Source of the DNA: an uncultured Burkholderiales bacterium
GTDB lineage: Bacteria > Pseudomonadota > Gammaproteobacteria > Burkholderiales > Burkholderiaceae_C
Reading direction: 5' to 3'
DNA length: 64,000 nucleotides
NCBI GenBank assembly: GCA_903935585.1
Contig: CAIZSE010000007.1
Coordinates: forward strand, 1-64,000
Position numbers and translations under genes: made by a program. Under the pieces are notes generated by a model that had not been told where the DNA came from, did no database searches, and worked only from the letters and a program-made list of their open reading frames with translations. This document shows, piece by piece, positions 21,251 through 31,170 of the stretch (position 1 is its first letter; every line of letters starts with the position of its first letter).

Positions 21251-22030
21251 ATGACTGCACAACTGCTCAGCACCAGCGAAGGCCAGACCCTGATCCTGAC
21301 CCTCAGCAACCCCGAATTTCGCAACGCCCTCGGGCCCGAGATGTATGCCGCCGGGGTTGAAGCCCTGAGCGTGGCCGAGTCCAGTCCGGATGTTCGCAGC
21401 GTGGTCATCACCGGGGCGAACAGCATTTTCAGCGCAGGTGGCAACTTGCAGCGCTTGCAAAACAACCGTCAACTGCCCCCTGATCACCAGGCGCAAAGTA
21501 TTGAAGGCCTGCACAACTGGATCGAAGCGATACGCACCTTTCCCAAGCCGGTGATCGCCGCCGTGGAAGGGCCTGCGGCCGGTGCCGGCTTTTCACTGGC
21601 CCTGGCCTGCGACATGATCGTGGCTGCGCGCAACAGCGTGTTCGTCATGGCCTACAGCAGCATCGCCCTAACACCCGACGGTGGCGGCAGCTGGAGCTTG
21701 TCGCGGGCCTTACCTCGCCAGTTGGCGACCGAACTGCTGATGTGCGGTGAGCGCATCGGCGCAGAGCGTTTGCAGCAGCTGGGCGTGGTCAACCGCCTGG
21801 CCGATGCAGGACAGGCTCTGCAGCAAGCATTGCAGTTGTGTGAGCAATTGAACGCCCGGGCCCCCAACGCACTGGCCAGCATCAAGGAATTGTTGTCGGA
21901 CGCCGATGGCAGCACCCTGAATGCCCAGCTGGCCCGTGAGCGCGATCAATTTGTCAAAAACCTGCACCACAACAACGCTGGCATTGGCATTGCCGCGTTT
22001 TTGAACAAGCAAAAACCCGAATACGAATAA
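21251..22030 (+). CDS. Enoyl-CoA hydratase/isomerase family protein
   Basis: ITGANSIFSAGGNLQRL; AAVEGPAAGAGFSLALACDMIVAA; TPDGGGSWSLSR. Confidence 0.9.
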   Translation: MTAQLLSTSEGQTLILTLSNPEFRNALGPEMYAAGVEALSVAESSPDVRSVVITGANSIFSAGGNLQRLQNNRQLPPDHQAQSIEGLHNWIEAIRTFPKPVIAAVEGPAAGAGFSLALACDMIVAARNSVFVMAYSSIALTPDGGGSWSLSRALPRQLATELLMCGERIGAERLQQLGVVNRLADAGQALQQALQLCEQLNARAPNALASIKELLSDADGSTLNAQLARERDQFVKNLHHNNAGIGIAAFLNKQKPEYE

Positions 22031-22087
22031 GTCAACTGGTCCCCCAGGCGACAAAAATCCGATCACCAGTCACTCAAAGGACAGAGC

Positions 22088-22807
22088 ATGGACGAACCGA
22101 TTCTGACAATGGAGGAAAGAGAGGCGATCAATGGTGGTCGCTGGTTCTCAACCCTCTCACCTTCACTTCGTCACGACATACTTCGATGCGCTTACGTCAA
22201 ACGTCACAAGGACGGCGATATGCTCGCTGCTCGAGGCGATCCGCCCGAGCAGTGGATCGCCTGTGCCAAGGGCGCAGTGCGCGTGAGCTCGACCTCGGTG
22301 TCGGGCAAACAGATCACGCTGACTTACGTGGAGCCAGGCATCTGGTTTGGCGATGTCTCGATCTTCGACGGAGACAGGCGCACGCACGATTGCTATGCAC
22401 ACGGCGACACCACCACCTTGAACGTGGCCAAGGCCGACTTCAAGAAAATCCTGTCCCAGCATGTCGAGTTTTACGAAGCCATGCTGCGCCTTCAATCTCG
22501 GCGGATTCGACAGCTTTACGGCTTGGTGGAAGACCTCAACACACTGCCCTTGCGTGCGCGACTGGCCAAACAGCTCAACCACTTGTTGCGCAGTTATGGT
22601 GTACCGAGTTTGTCGGACGCCAAAGCGATTCGCATCAGCTTGCAGCTGGCGCAAGAAGAGTTGGCGCAACTGCTGGGGGCTTCGCGCCAGCGGGTCAACC
22701 AGGAACTCAAGCAAATGGAACGCGAACAAATCATCCGCATCGAGCCCGGTGGCCTGGTGGTGCTGGACCGCGATTCGCTGCTGCTCATCGTGAACGCAGA
22801 CCACTGA
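22088..22807 (+). CDS. Crp/Fnr family transcriptional regulator
   Basis: Cyclic-nucleotide-like domain plus HTH LAQEELAQLLGASRQRVNQELKQME. Confidence 0.9.
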   Translation: MDEPILTMEEREAINGGRWFSTLSPSLRHDILRCAYVKRHKDGDMLAARGDPPEQWIACAKGAVRVSSTSVSGKQITLTYVEPGIWFGDVSIFDGDRRTHDCYAHGDTTTLNVAKADFKKILSQHVEFYEAMLRLQSRRIRQLYGLVEDLNTLPLRARLAKQLNHLLRSYGVPSLSDAKAIRISLQLAQEELAQLLGASRQRVNQELKQMEREQIIRIEPGGLVVLDRDSLLLIVNADH

Positions 22808-22871
22808 AGCATTTCCCCTCACATCCATCTCCGCTGACGACAGCGGCCACAGAAATCCTTCGGGTGACCCC

Positions 22872-23957
22872 ATGAGTGCTTTTGACCATTTTGTGGGAAC
22901 CCGGCCTGTCACCGGCACCCACGCCTTCGACATTTCCGCCCTGGAAAACTGGCTCAACACCAGACTGCCTGGATTTTCTGGTCCCTTGAGCGTGGAAATG
23001 TTCAAGGGAGGGCAATCCAACCCGACCTACAAACTCATCACCCCATCACGGCAATACGTGATGCGGGCCAAGCCCGGCCCGGTGGCCAAACTGCTGCCTT
23101 CTGCCCACGCCATCGAGCGCGAATTTGCCGTCATGAAGGGCCTGCACGGCACGCGTGTGCCTGTGGCCGAGATGTATGTCTTGTGCGAAGACGAGTCCAT
23201 CATTGGCCGAGCTTTTTACGTCATGGAGTTTGTGCAAGGCCGCGTACTTTGGGACCAATCCTTGCCCGGCATGCGTCAGGCAGAGCGCGATATCATCTAC
23301 GACGAGATGAACCGGGTGCTGGCCGAATTGCACAAAGTCAATTTTGCAGAATGCGGCCTGGCCAGCTTCGGCAAACCCGGCAATTACATCGAACGCCAGA
23401 TCGGCCGCTGGAGCAAGCAATATATCGCCTCCATGACACAGCCGATCCCGGAGATGGACCAGCTGATCTCGTGGCTGCCGCAAAACATTCCGGACAGCGC
23501 CAAAGACGATTCTTTGGTGAGCATCGTCCATGGCGACTACCGCTTGGACAACCTCATATTCCACCCGACTGAAGCACGCGTGCTGGCCGTGCTCGACTGG
23601 GAGTTGTCCACCTTGGGCCACCCGCTCGCCGACTTCAGCTACCACTGCATGGCCTGGCACATCAGTCCGGGAACCTTCCGGGGCATTGGCGGACTGAACC
23701 TGATTTCATTGGGCATTCCATCCGAGGCGCAATACATCGCCCGCTATTGCCAACGCACAGGCTTCACCACACCCGAGGCATTGGCCAAAGACTGGAACTT
23801 TTACCTCGCCTACAACATGTTCCGCATTGCGGCCATTTTGCAAGGCATCGCCAAACGTGTCGAAGACGGCACGGCATCCAGTGAGCAGGCGAAAACATCG
23901 GGCGCTGGGGCCAGGCCCATGGCCGAACTGGCCTGGAGCTTTGCCTGCAAAGCCTGA
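22872..23957 (+). CDS. Phosphotransferase family protein (APH fold, ACAD10/11 kinase-like)
   Basis: FKGGQSNPTYKLITPSRQYVMRAKP; IVHGDYRLDNLIFHP; VLAVLDWELSTLGHPLADFSY. Confidence 0.88.
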   Translation: MSAFDHFVGTRPVTGTHAFDISALENWLNTRLPGFSGPLSVEMFKGGQSNPTYKLITPSRQYVMRAKPGPVAKLLPSAHAIEREFAVMKGLHGTRVPVAEMYVLCEDESIIGRAFYVMEFVQGRVLWDQSLPGMRQAERDIIYDEMNRVLAELHKVNFAECGLASFGKPGNYIERQIGRWSKQYIASMTQPIPEMDQLISWLPQNIPDSAKDDSLVSIVHGDYRLDNLIFHPTEARVLAVLDWELSTLGHPLADFSYHCMAWHISPGTFRGIGGLNLISLGIPSEAQYIARYCQRTGFTTPEALAKDWNFYLAYNMFRIAAILQGIAKRVEDGTASSEQAKTSGAGARPMAELAWSFACKA

Positions 23958-24005
23958 CCCCTTTTCCCAACAACGAATTTCACCCTCAACTCAAGGAGAC
24001 AGACC

Positions 24006-25265
24006 ATGGATTTTGAATACACCCCCAAGGTCAAAGACATGCAGGCCCGCTTGCTGGCATTCATGGAAGAACACATTTATCCCAACGAAGCCAGGTTTTT
24101 CGAGGAAATTGCCGAAAACCGTGCCAAGGGCAACGCCTGGGTCCCGACCAAAATTGTCGAAGAGCTCAAACCCAAGGCCAGAGCCGCCGGACTTTGGAAC
24201 CTGTTTTTGCCCAAGTCCACGCGTGCGCCACAGGGATTGTCCAACCTCGAATACGCACCCCTTTGCGAAATCATGGGCCGTGTCCCCTTTGCAGCAGAAA
24301 TTTTCAACTGCTCTGCGCCCGACACCGGCAACATGGAAACCCTCGAGCGTTATGCCAGCGAATCCTTGAAAGACGAGTGGCTGGAGCCGCTTCTTCGTGG
24401 CGAAATCCGTTCGGCCTTCCTGATGACCGAACCCGATGTGGCCTCGTCAGATGCCACCAACATCGAGTGCGAGATCCGGCGCGACGGCAATGACTACGTG
24501 ATCAACGGCCGCAAGTGGTGGTCGTCCGGCGCGGGTGACCCACGCTGTGCCGTGTACATCGTGATGGGCAAAACCAACCCCGATGCCGGTCGCCACGAGC
24601 AGCAATCCATGATCGTGGTGCCCGCCAATGCGCCTGGCATGACCGTGGTTCGGGCTCTGTCCGTGTTCGGCTACGACGATGCCCCGCACGGCCACATGGA
24701 AGTTCTGCTCAAGAACGTGCGCGTTCCAGCCGAAAACATTTTGCTCGGCGAAGGCCGCGGCTTTGAAATTGCACAAGGTCGCCTTGGCCCTGGCCGCATT
24801 CACCACTGCATGCGCACCATCGGCATCGCCGAGCGCGCGCTGGAGCTGATGTGCCATCGCCTGAACACCCGTGTGGCTTTTGGCCGTGAAGTGGCCCGCC
24901 AAACAGTCTGGCAAGAGCGCATCGCCGAGTCGCGCTGCATGATCGAGCAAGCCCGTTTGCTGACCCTCAAAGCAGCCTACATGATGGACACCGTGGGCAA
25001 CAAAGTGGCCAAGGCCGAGATCGCCATGATCAAGATCGTGGCCCCCAACATGGCCTGCCAGATCATCGACTGGGCCATTCAGGCGCATGGCGGTGGCGGC
25101 GTATCGCAAGACTTCCCGTTGGCCTATGCTTACGCCCACCAGCGCACCTTGCGTCTGGCAGATGGCCCGGACGAAGTGCACCGCAACTCGCTGGCCAAAC
25201 TGGAGCTGGCCAAGCAACTGGCCTTGCCGGGTGAGGTCAACATGCCCATCACACGCGGCAGCTAA
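24006..25265 (+). CDS. Acyl-CoA dehydrogenase family protein (ACAD10/11-like)
   Basis: [50 protein letters not shown]. Confidence 0.9.
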   Translation: MDFEYTPKVKDMQARLLAFMEEHIYPNEARFFEEIAENRAKGNAWVPTKIVEELKPKARAAGLWNLFLPKSTRAPQGLSNLEYAPLCEIMGRVPFAAEIFNCSAPDTGNMETLERYASESLKDEWLEPLLRGEIRSAFLMTEPDVASSDATNIECEIRRDGNDYVINGRKWWSSGAGDPRCAVYIVMGKTNPDAGRHEQQSMIVVPANAPGMTVVRALSVFGYDDAPHGHMEVLLKNVRVPAENILLGEGRGFEIAQGRLGPGRIHHCMRTIGIAERALELMCHRLNTRVAFGREVARQTVWQERIAESRCMIEQARLLTLKAAYMMDTVGNKVAKAEIAMIKIVAPNMACQIIDWAIQAHGGGGVSQDFPLAYAYAHQRTLRLADGPDEVHRNSLAKLELAKQLALPGEVNMPITRGS

Positions 25266-25280
25266 AGCCCCTTCCCCCCC

Positions 25281-25312
25281 ACAACGGCCTGCACAACGCA
25301 GGCCGTTTTGTT
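25281..25312 (+). terminator. Rho-independent terminator
   Basis: ACGGCCTGCacaacGCAGGCCGTtttgtt. Confidence 0.8.
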
Positions 25313-25353
25313 AGATGATCTGCCACACAGCCCCACCCCTAGAGACGCACGCC

Positions 25354-26046
25354 ATGATCGATCTGTACACCTGGCCCACCCCCAACGGTCACAAAATCCA
25401 TATCCTGCTTGAGGAATGCGGCCTGCCGTACAAGGTGCATGCCGTCAACATCGGACAAGGTGATCAATTCAAGCCGAAGTTTCTCAAAATAAGCCCCAAC
25501 AACAAGATTCCGGCACTGGTCGATTCAGAAGGCCCGGACGGCCAACCGATTTCACTCTTCGAGTCGGGGGCGATCATGCTGTACCTGGCTGCGAAAACCG
25601 GTCGTTTTCTGCCTGACTCCGACCGCGCCAAATACGAGGTGCTGCAATGGCTCATGTTCCAGATGGGCGGACTCGGCCCCATGCTGGGCCAAGCCCATCA
25701 TTTCCGCATTTACGCCCCCGAAAAAATCGACTATGCCGTCAACCGGTACACCAACGAGGCCAAGCGGCTTTACGGCGTGCTGGACCAACAGCTCAAGGGG
25801 AAAAAATGGATCGCAGGGGGAGACTACTCGGTTGCCGACATGGCCATCTTCCCTTGGCTGCGCAGTTGGCAAAACCAGGGCATCGACTGGGCGGACTACC
25901 CCAACCTGAAAGTCTGGTTCGACCGCATGGCCGAACGCCCTGCCGTTCAAAAAGCCTTGCTGGTACTGGCAGATGCCCGAAAGCCTTTGACCGACGACAA
26001 AGCCCGACAAGCCCTGTTTGGTGCTGGTCAGTACAAAAAACGCTGA
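25354..26046 (+). CDS. Glutathione S-transferase family protein (YfcG-like)
   Basis: MIDLYTWPTPNGHKIHILLEECGLPYKVHAVNIGQGDQFKPKFLKISPNNKIPAL. Confidence 0.88.
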   Translation: MIDLYTWPTPNGHKIHILLEECGLPYKVHAVNIGQGDQFKPKFLKISPNNKIPALVDSEGPDGQPISLFESGAIMLYLAAKTGRFLPDSDRAKYEVLQWLMFQMGGLGPMLGQAHHFRIYAPEKIDYAVNRYTNEAKRLYGVLDQQLKGKKWIAGGDYSVADMAIFPWLRSWQNQGIDWADYPNLKVWFDRMAERPAVQKALLVLADARKPLTDDKARQALFGAGQYKKR

Positions 26047-26114
26047 AAAGTGGTGCCAGACTTTTTTCCACTCAGCCATAAAACCATCGGTTTGACGGTT
26101 AGAATATTGTTTGT

Positions 26115-26191
26115 CGGAGCGTAGCGCAGCCTGGTAGCGCATCTGCTTTGGGAGCAGAGGGTCGCGAGTTCGAATCCCGCCGCTCCGACCA
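26115..26191 (+). tRNA. tRNA-Pro (anticodon TGG)
   Basis: CGGAGCG...CGCTCCG acceptor, anticodon loop TTTGGGA, GTTCGAATC T-loop, encoded CCA. Confidence 0.95.
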
Positions 26192-26251
26192 TTACCCTCA
26201 AGGTTTGCATCAGGGTTTCCAAGCAAAAAAGTTCTCTGGAACGCACCCATG

Positions 26252-26278
26252 AAAAAGGCCCCTCAGGGCCTTTTTTGT
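26252..26278. terminator. Putative Rho-independent terminator between tRNA genes
   Basis: aaaaAGGCCCctcaGGGCCTtttttg. Confidence 0.7.
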
Positions 26279-26287
26279 TTCTCGCAT

Positions 26288-26364
26288 CTGCCCGTAGCTC
26301 AGTTGGATAGAGCAACAGCCTTCTAAGCTGTGGGTCACAGGTTCGATCCCTGTCGGGCAGACCA
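26288..26364 (+). tRNA. tRNA-Arg (anticodon TCT)
   Basis: CTGCCCG/CGGGCAG acceptor, anticodon loop CTTCTAA, GTTCGATCC T-loop, encoded CCA. Confidence 0.95.
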
Positions 26365-26382
26365 CATGGCCCCACCTGGCTT

Positions 26383-26805
26383 TTAGTTGGCGTATTGCAA
26401 TCTGCGGCTGGTATCAGACAGCAAACCGGGCAGGGTTTGCCAAGCCTGCGAAATGTCCTTGATCAGGGTTTTGACTTCTTCAAGCGCGGTCAAATCATTG
26501 TGGGCATTGATGTGGAAAAGCCTGCGGGTGATGTACGAATAAAGCTCATTGAGGTTTTGCGCCAATTCGCCGCCACGCTCAAAATCGAGCGCACCCTGCA
26601 AACCGACCACAATTCGGCCCGCACGCACCAAAGCGTTGGACTTGTCTTCAATGGCTTTGTTCTGGATGTGGCCCGAAGCCGATGCGAGGCTCTCAAGCAA
26701 GCCATCAAACAGCATCTGGATCAGTTGAATATTGTCTGCCGTAGCAACGCCAGTCATGACCTGGACAGAACCATAGCTCTCAGCAAACTTTGAATATGCA
26801 CGCAT
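26383..26805 (-). CDS. fliS: Flagellar export chaperone FliS
   Basis: YGSVQVMTGVATADNIQLIQMLFDGLLESLASA; LYSYITRRLFHINAHND. Confidence 0.92.
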   Translation of the reverse strand: MRAYSKFAESYGSVQVMTGVATADNIQLIQMLFDGLLESLASASGHIQNKAIEDKSNALVRAGRIVVGLQGALDFERGGELAQNLNELYSYITRRLFHINAHNDLTALEEVKTLIKDISQAWQTLPGLLSDTSRRLQYAN

Positions 26806-26837
26806 CAGAAAACCCCTTTACAACTTCAGTATCAAGG

Positions 26838-26864
26838 GAATCGGCGTCGCTGCGGAAAACTTGA
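26838..26864 (-). promoter_or_regulatory. sigma28 (FliA) promoter candidate for fliS
   Basis: Minus strand TCAAGTTT-N11-GCCGATTC. Confidence 0.75.
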
Positions 26865-26895
26865 GCCCGCAACAGCTATTCAACGCACATTCAAT

Positions 26896-27567
26896 TCAGG
26901 GGCCCGTAGAACCCGGCACTGCGGCAGCGGCAGCGACATCACCCAATGGTGCTTGACCCAGAGCTGGCGCTGGCGCAGGCACAGCCGCTGGCGCAACATT
27001 GGCATTCACGACGGACAAAGGCATCAACCAATCCGACAAGGGACTGCTGGCGTCTTGTTGGGTTTTGGTCAATAGAAATTGACCTGCCTCGTCCAGGGAG
27101 GCGCGAATGGGGCCCCAGTCGGCTTCAGGCGTTTGCGAAGCGTTCAGACCACATTGGTACAAGGCATTGGCTTGAGCCGAAGGTATCCAGGACTCCACCG
27201 CGCCTTTCGAGGTGGACACCTGCTTGGTATTTTTGGGCTCGCCCGACATGCCGCGTTGCCCATCCTTGAAGCCCTCCTGGTAAAGCGCCTCCATGTGCTT
27301 GGACAAGACCAACGGGTATTGGGCGCGCAACTCGGTCATGGCCCCGGCATCCAAACCCTCCGCAGCCCTGCCCGTCATGGTGTCCCAGAGTTTTTTGGAG
27401 GATAGGCCCATGAAAGGGGCCACAGAGCGCTCCGATTTCTGAGCGATGGAAGCAAATACCTTGCGCGTCTCTTTTTCGATCGAGTTGACCCGGTCAATCA
27501 GATAGATGACCAAGATCAGGATCAACAACATGCCGATCGCGATCAGGGCATTGACCAAGGCATCCAT
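26896..27567 (-). CDS. Uncharacterised membrane-anchored protein (one N-terminal TM), flagellar-cluster associated
   Basis: MDALVNALIAIGMLLILILVIYLIDRVNSIEKETRKVFASIAQKSE; start chosen within the longer ORF; lies after fliA on the same strand. Confidence 0.6.
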   Translation of the reverse strand: MDALVNALIAIGMLLILILVIYLIDRVNSIEKETRKVFASIAQKSERSVAPFMGLSSKKLWDTMTGRAAEGLDAGAMTELRAQYPLVLSKHMEALYQEGFKDGQRGMSGEPKNTKQVSTSKGAVESWIPSAQANALYQCGLNASQTPEADWGPIRASLDEAGQFLLTKTQQDASSPLSDWLMPLSVVNANVAPAAVPAPAPALGQAPLGDVAAAAAVPGSTGP

Positions 27568-27571
27568 GGCA

Positions 27572-28126
27572 TCAACCAGTGGCCTTTCCGTCAGAGGCGC
27601 TTGCATTTTCCTGCGCATCATTCGCCGACTCTTGCAAAGCGGCTTCTGCTGCCAACTCTTCCCGCAAAAAACTCAAGACCTGAAACGGCTCTTGCAGTCG
27701 CAAATCGTAGTAACAAATTTGGTTGGCCAAGGCCTGCATGGCCTCAATCACTTTCGGGGCGGGGAGTTCCATTTTTTGGTACCGTGCCCCAAGTGCAAAG
27801 GCCTCGGTCACGTACTCTTCAGGCAAGTAGGCATAAATGTCGGTTTCACCCGCACGTATTTTTTGAAATTTGGACGGCACAGGTGCATCGGGTGCGGGCT
27901 TGCCAGAACCAATGTGCAGGCCGGCCAACTCCTGCCAAGCGGCCGTTTGCTCTGCCCCGGCAATGAAGGTCTTGTCCAGATGGGCTCGGCAAAGCATGCC
28001 CATGCGCATGCGCAAACTGCGGGCGTCCCGGGAGTCGGAAGACAGCGACAACACTTTTTCAAATGCGGCCACGGCACGTTTCATCTCATCGGCGGGACTG
28101 TTGCGGTTAAAAATACTGAGCATCAA
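27572..28126 (-). CDS. Uncharacterised cytoplasmic protein, flagellar-cluster associated
   Basis: ORF immediately downstream of fliA on the same strand; no recognised domain. Confidence 0.6.
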   Translation of the reverse strand: MMLSIFNRNSPADEMKRAVAAFEKVLSLSSDSRDARSLRMRMGMLCRAHLDKTFIAGAEQTAAWQELAGLHIGSGKPAPDAPVPSKFQKIRAGETDIYAYLPEEYVTEAFALGARYQKMELPAPKVIEAMQALANQICYYDLRLQEPFQVLSFLREELAAEAALQESANDAQENASASDGKATG

Positions 28127-28140
28127 AGAGTTTGGTGAAT

Positions 28141-28851
28141 TTATGATATTTGCAGATTTTGCCGCAATTTCTTCACCACTGCCGAAAGAATTTGACTGAC
28201 CCTGGACTCACTGACCCCAAGTACCTCGCCAATTTCCTTCAGGTTCAGCTCTTCAACGTAATAAAGAGACATCACCATTTTTTCGCGTTCAGGCAATTGG
28301 TCGATGGCCTCCACCACGGCCTCCATGAATTCGGCCTCCTCCACCATGACCTCGGGTTGCATGGAACTGTCGCCAGGCATGCTCATGACTTCATCGTTCA
28401 CAACCTCCATCGAGAAGGTTTCGAAGCGTTTGGCTTGTCCGCGTTCTTTGTGAAATTCCTCAATGTCCTTGCCCATGTATTGGGCCAATTCAACCTGGTT
28501 GGGCGCACGGCCCAGCTCTGCGGCCAACACATGGACCGCCTGATTCTCACTTTTGTTGAAAGCCACGGCTGAGCGGGGCAAGAAAGATTGCCGCCGGACT
28601 TCGTCCAGGATGGCTCCCCGGACACGGCTGAGCGCAAAGTGCTCAAACTCAAAGCCCTTGGTCGGATCAAACGAGCGGGCGGCCTCAATCAAGCCCACCA
28701 TACCCACCTGAACCAACTCGTCGAGTTCCATGAAAGGCGGAAGACGTGCCTTCAGGTGAACGGCCACGCGCTTGACCATGGGCATGTGGGCCAGTATCAG
28801 CGACTCATGCCGGTTCCCGACCTCTTCGTACATGGATACGTTGGTGTTCAT
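28141..28851 (-). CDS. fliA: RNA polymerase sigma factor FliA (sigma28)
   Basis: MELDELVQVGMVGLIEAARSFDPTKGFEFEHFALSRVRGAILDEVR; ELNLKEIGEVLGVSESRVSQI. Confidence 0.95.
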   Translation of the reverse strand: MNTNVSMYEEVGNRHESLILAHMPMVKRVAVHLKARLPPFMELDELVQVGMVGLIEAARSFDPTKGFEFEHFALSRVRGAILDEVRRQSFLPRSAVAFNKSENQAVHVLAAELGRAPNQVELAQYMGKDIEEFHKERGQAKRFETFSMEVVNDEVMSMPGDSSMQPEVMVEEAEFMEAVVEAIDQLPEREKMVMSLYYVEELNLKEIGEVLGVSESRVSQILSAVVKKLRQNLQIS

Positions 28852-28856
28852 GCGTC

Positions 28857-29681
28857 TCACCTGCTTGAAGAAACATGGAGCATGCGCTCCATGAAAAATT
28901 GCATGCGGCCCGAAGCAGACTGTATCGGGGGCAATTGGTCCACCGCTTCAGCCAAGCCCCTGAAGTCACGCGAGGCGGCACTGCCAGGCGCGTAATCCAG
29001 CACAGACTGGTATTTGCGCAAAGCCTGCAACACCAGCTCATCGCCCTCAATGGCGTGCAAGTAACGAATGGAAATCCCCAGAAAACGGGTGCAGACATCG
29101 TTCAGTCGGCGGTAAAGCTGCCGGCCTTCCTGGGCGCTGCCGACCATATTGGGAATCAGGTAAATCTCGTCCAGCGACTGCTCGGTTGACATGACTTTGA
29201 TCAGGCCATAAGCATCGGCGATCGAAGACGGCTGATCACACACCACCACAAACCGGCGCTGGCAAGCGGCCATGAACTCCAGCACGGCAGGTGCGATACC
29301 TGCGGCCACATCGACCACCAGGTAATCGACCGGCTCGTCCAGGCTGTCAAAGGCATGGATTATGGTGGAGATTTGCCCTGAATCCAGCGCGGCAATGTCA
29401 CGTAAACCGGATGCACCTGGCACCAAACGAACGCCCTGGGACGTGGTGATCAAGACCTCTTGCAGCGTTTTGCTGCCATTGAGAACATGGCTGATGTTGA
29501 AAGGCGCATGGGCACCCAGCGCGATTTGGGCATTTGCCATGCCCAAATCAGCGTCAAGCAGCATCACCTTGTGGCCCCGCATGCCCAAGGCGACGGCCAA
29601 ATTGATGGACACCGTCGTCTTGCCGGCGCCCCCTTTGCCACTGGCGACACCGATGACCTGAGGAAAACTTTTTTTATCCAT
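28857..29681 (-). CDS. flhG: MinD/ParA-like ATPase FlhG (FleN)
   Basis: [25 protein letters not shown]; next to flhF. Confidence 0.92.
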   Translation of the reverse strand: MDKKSFPQVIGVASGKGGAGKTTVSINLAVALGMRGHKVMLLDADLGMANAQIALGAHAPFNISHVLNGSKTLQEVLITTSQGVRLVPGASGLRDIAALDSGQISTIIHAFDSLDEPVDYLVVDVAAGIAPAVLEFMAACQRRFVVVCDQPSSIADAYGLIKVMSTEQSLDEIYLIPNMVGSAQEGRQLYRRLNDVCTRFLGISIRYLHAIEGDELVLQALRKYQSVLDYAPGSAASRDFRGLAEAVDQLPPIQSASGRMQFFMERMLHVSSSR

Positions 29682-31164
29682 GAGCAGCCTTGGCAGACGA
29701 CTTGACCGTCACAGCCCGTGACTTCACGGCGCGGGCCTTGGTTGGAACTTCAGGGACCAAAGCCAACTGTTTTTTGGCGCGGGGGCTGCGAACCGCCTTG
29801 ACAGGCTGGGTCGCGCCCGACCGATGGCTGATTTCGGGCAACAAGGCCTGCAAAGGCTGGATGGCCATGGCCACCAAGCGCTCAGCGCCAAAGGCAAAGG
29901 CCGGCACATTGATTTTGCTGTCTTCGGCCATGCAGGAAACAGCCAAAGACTGCTCGCACAAACCTTTGATCAAGGGCCAAGGATAGGCGGCTTCGTCCAC
30001 TTTGGTCAGCATCAGGGATGACCAGCGGATGTCGGGGTTTTGGAGGATTTTTTGCACACTGGTCACTGTAGCATCAACGGGCAGCACAGCATGGAGATTC
30101 ACCCCGGAATGGGCTTGCAAAATTTGCTGCGCATGGGCCGCAAAATCGGTGCCAGGCGTATCAATCCAGACCGTTTTGCCTTGTAAATCGTCCAGCAATG
30201 TTTGCAGCATGGCCACATCAGCAGCCCGATAGCAGGATGCGCCCGCTTGTGAAGCCAGCAGCTGGATTTGCGACCAAGCGCCAGGACGCTGGTCGCCAAA
30301 ACTGATCATGACTTGCTGATCGGCACCATGTGCCAGCGCTGCAGCGTAAGCCAAACGCCCCAGCATCGAGGTTTTGCCAGCACCGGAGGGGCCGCACAAA
30401 ACATGCACGCCCGTATCGGGCACCTTCGTGGCGGGCCGACCGATGGCATCCACCAACAAACGCTCAATCACAGGCCAGGCCTCCTCCAGCGTCTCCATCT
30501 GTTGAATGCTGTCTGTCAGCAAGGAGCGCAACGCCACGGGCATGCCAACTTCCTGCATCGCCATCGTCAGCTTCTGAATATCTTCCGAAAGACCCAGGGT
30601 TTGCTGCCAGGGCTGCATTTGACGAGACAAGGCGAACTCTTTTCGCAAAGCCGCCATTTCCTGACGCAACATGTCGACAATTTCGTGATTTCGTTGCTGC
30701 TCATAGTTCGCAGGCAATGCATCGTGCCCCCCGGCCGAACCGGCTGTGTGCGGCGACACCATGACAGAACCCGTTGAACCGCCCTCTTTTGGCGAAACCA
30801 TCACGCGCGACATCAAACCGGCTTGAGCTGTTTGGAAATCCCCCTCGTTCAATGCTTCGCTCTCGCGAAGCGGCAGAGTTTGGGCGTTGGCATTTTGGAA
30901 AACCTCAGCGAAGGGCACAGACGGGTCGCTGTCCGCCTTGAAATGATTCACCGCAGCATGGCTCATGGCCTGCGCTGCTGTCTTTTGCCCTGAATCTGCT
31001 GCGCCAGCGTCAACAGACGTGCTGGCCACATCCACCGCCACGATCAATTCGGTCTGCTGATCGACCCTTTGGCTCGAAATGATCAGGATATCCGAGCCAT
31101 ACAACTGAATGGCTTTTTCATTGGCTGAGCGGCTGTCGCGGGCAATGATGCGTTTGAGTTCCAT
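29674..31164 (-). CDS. flhF: Flagellar biosynthesis GTPase FlhF
   Basis: [22 protein letters not shown]-type GTPase layout; N-terminal [13 protein letters not shown]. Confidence 0.92.
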   Translation of the reverse strand: MELKRIIARDSRSANEKAIQLYGSDILIISSQRVDQQTELIVAVDVASTSVDAGAADSGQKTAAQAMSHAAVNHFKADSDPSVPFAEVFQNANAQTLPLRESEALNEGDFQTAQAGLMSRVMVSPKEGGSTGSVMVSPHTAGSAGGHDALPANYEQQRNHEIVDMLRQEMAALRKEFALSRQMQPWQQTLGLSEDIQKLTMAMQEVGMPVALRSLLTDSIQQMETLEEAWPVIERLLVDAIGRPATKVPDTGVHVLCGPSGAGKTSMLGRLAYAAALAHGADQQVMISFGDQRPGAWSQIQLLASQAGASCYRAADVAMLQTLLDDLQGKTVWIDTPGTDFAAHAQQILQAHSGVNLHAVLPVDATVTSVQKILQNPDIRWSSLMLTKVDEAAYPWPLIKGLCEQSLAVSCMAEDSKINVPAFAFGAERLVAMAIQPLQALLPEISHRSGATQPVKAVRSPRAKKQLALVPEVPTKARAVKSRAVTVKSSAKAAHG

Positions 31165-31170
31165 GATTTA

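Noticed and set aside
25552-26375. Minus-strand ORFs 25552-26250 and 26028-26375
   Set aside because: They run antisense through tRNA-Pro/tRNA-Arg and the GST gene; typical spurious ORFs over tRNA genes.
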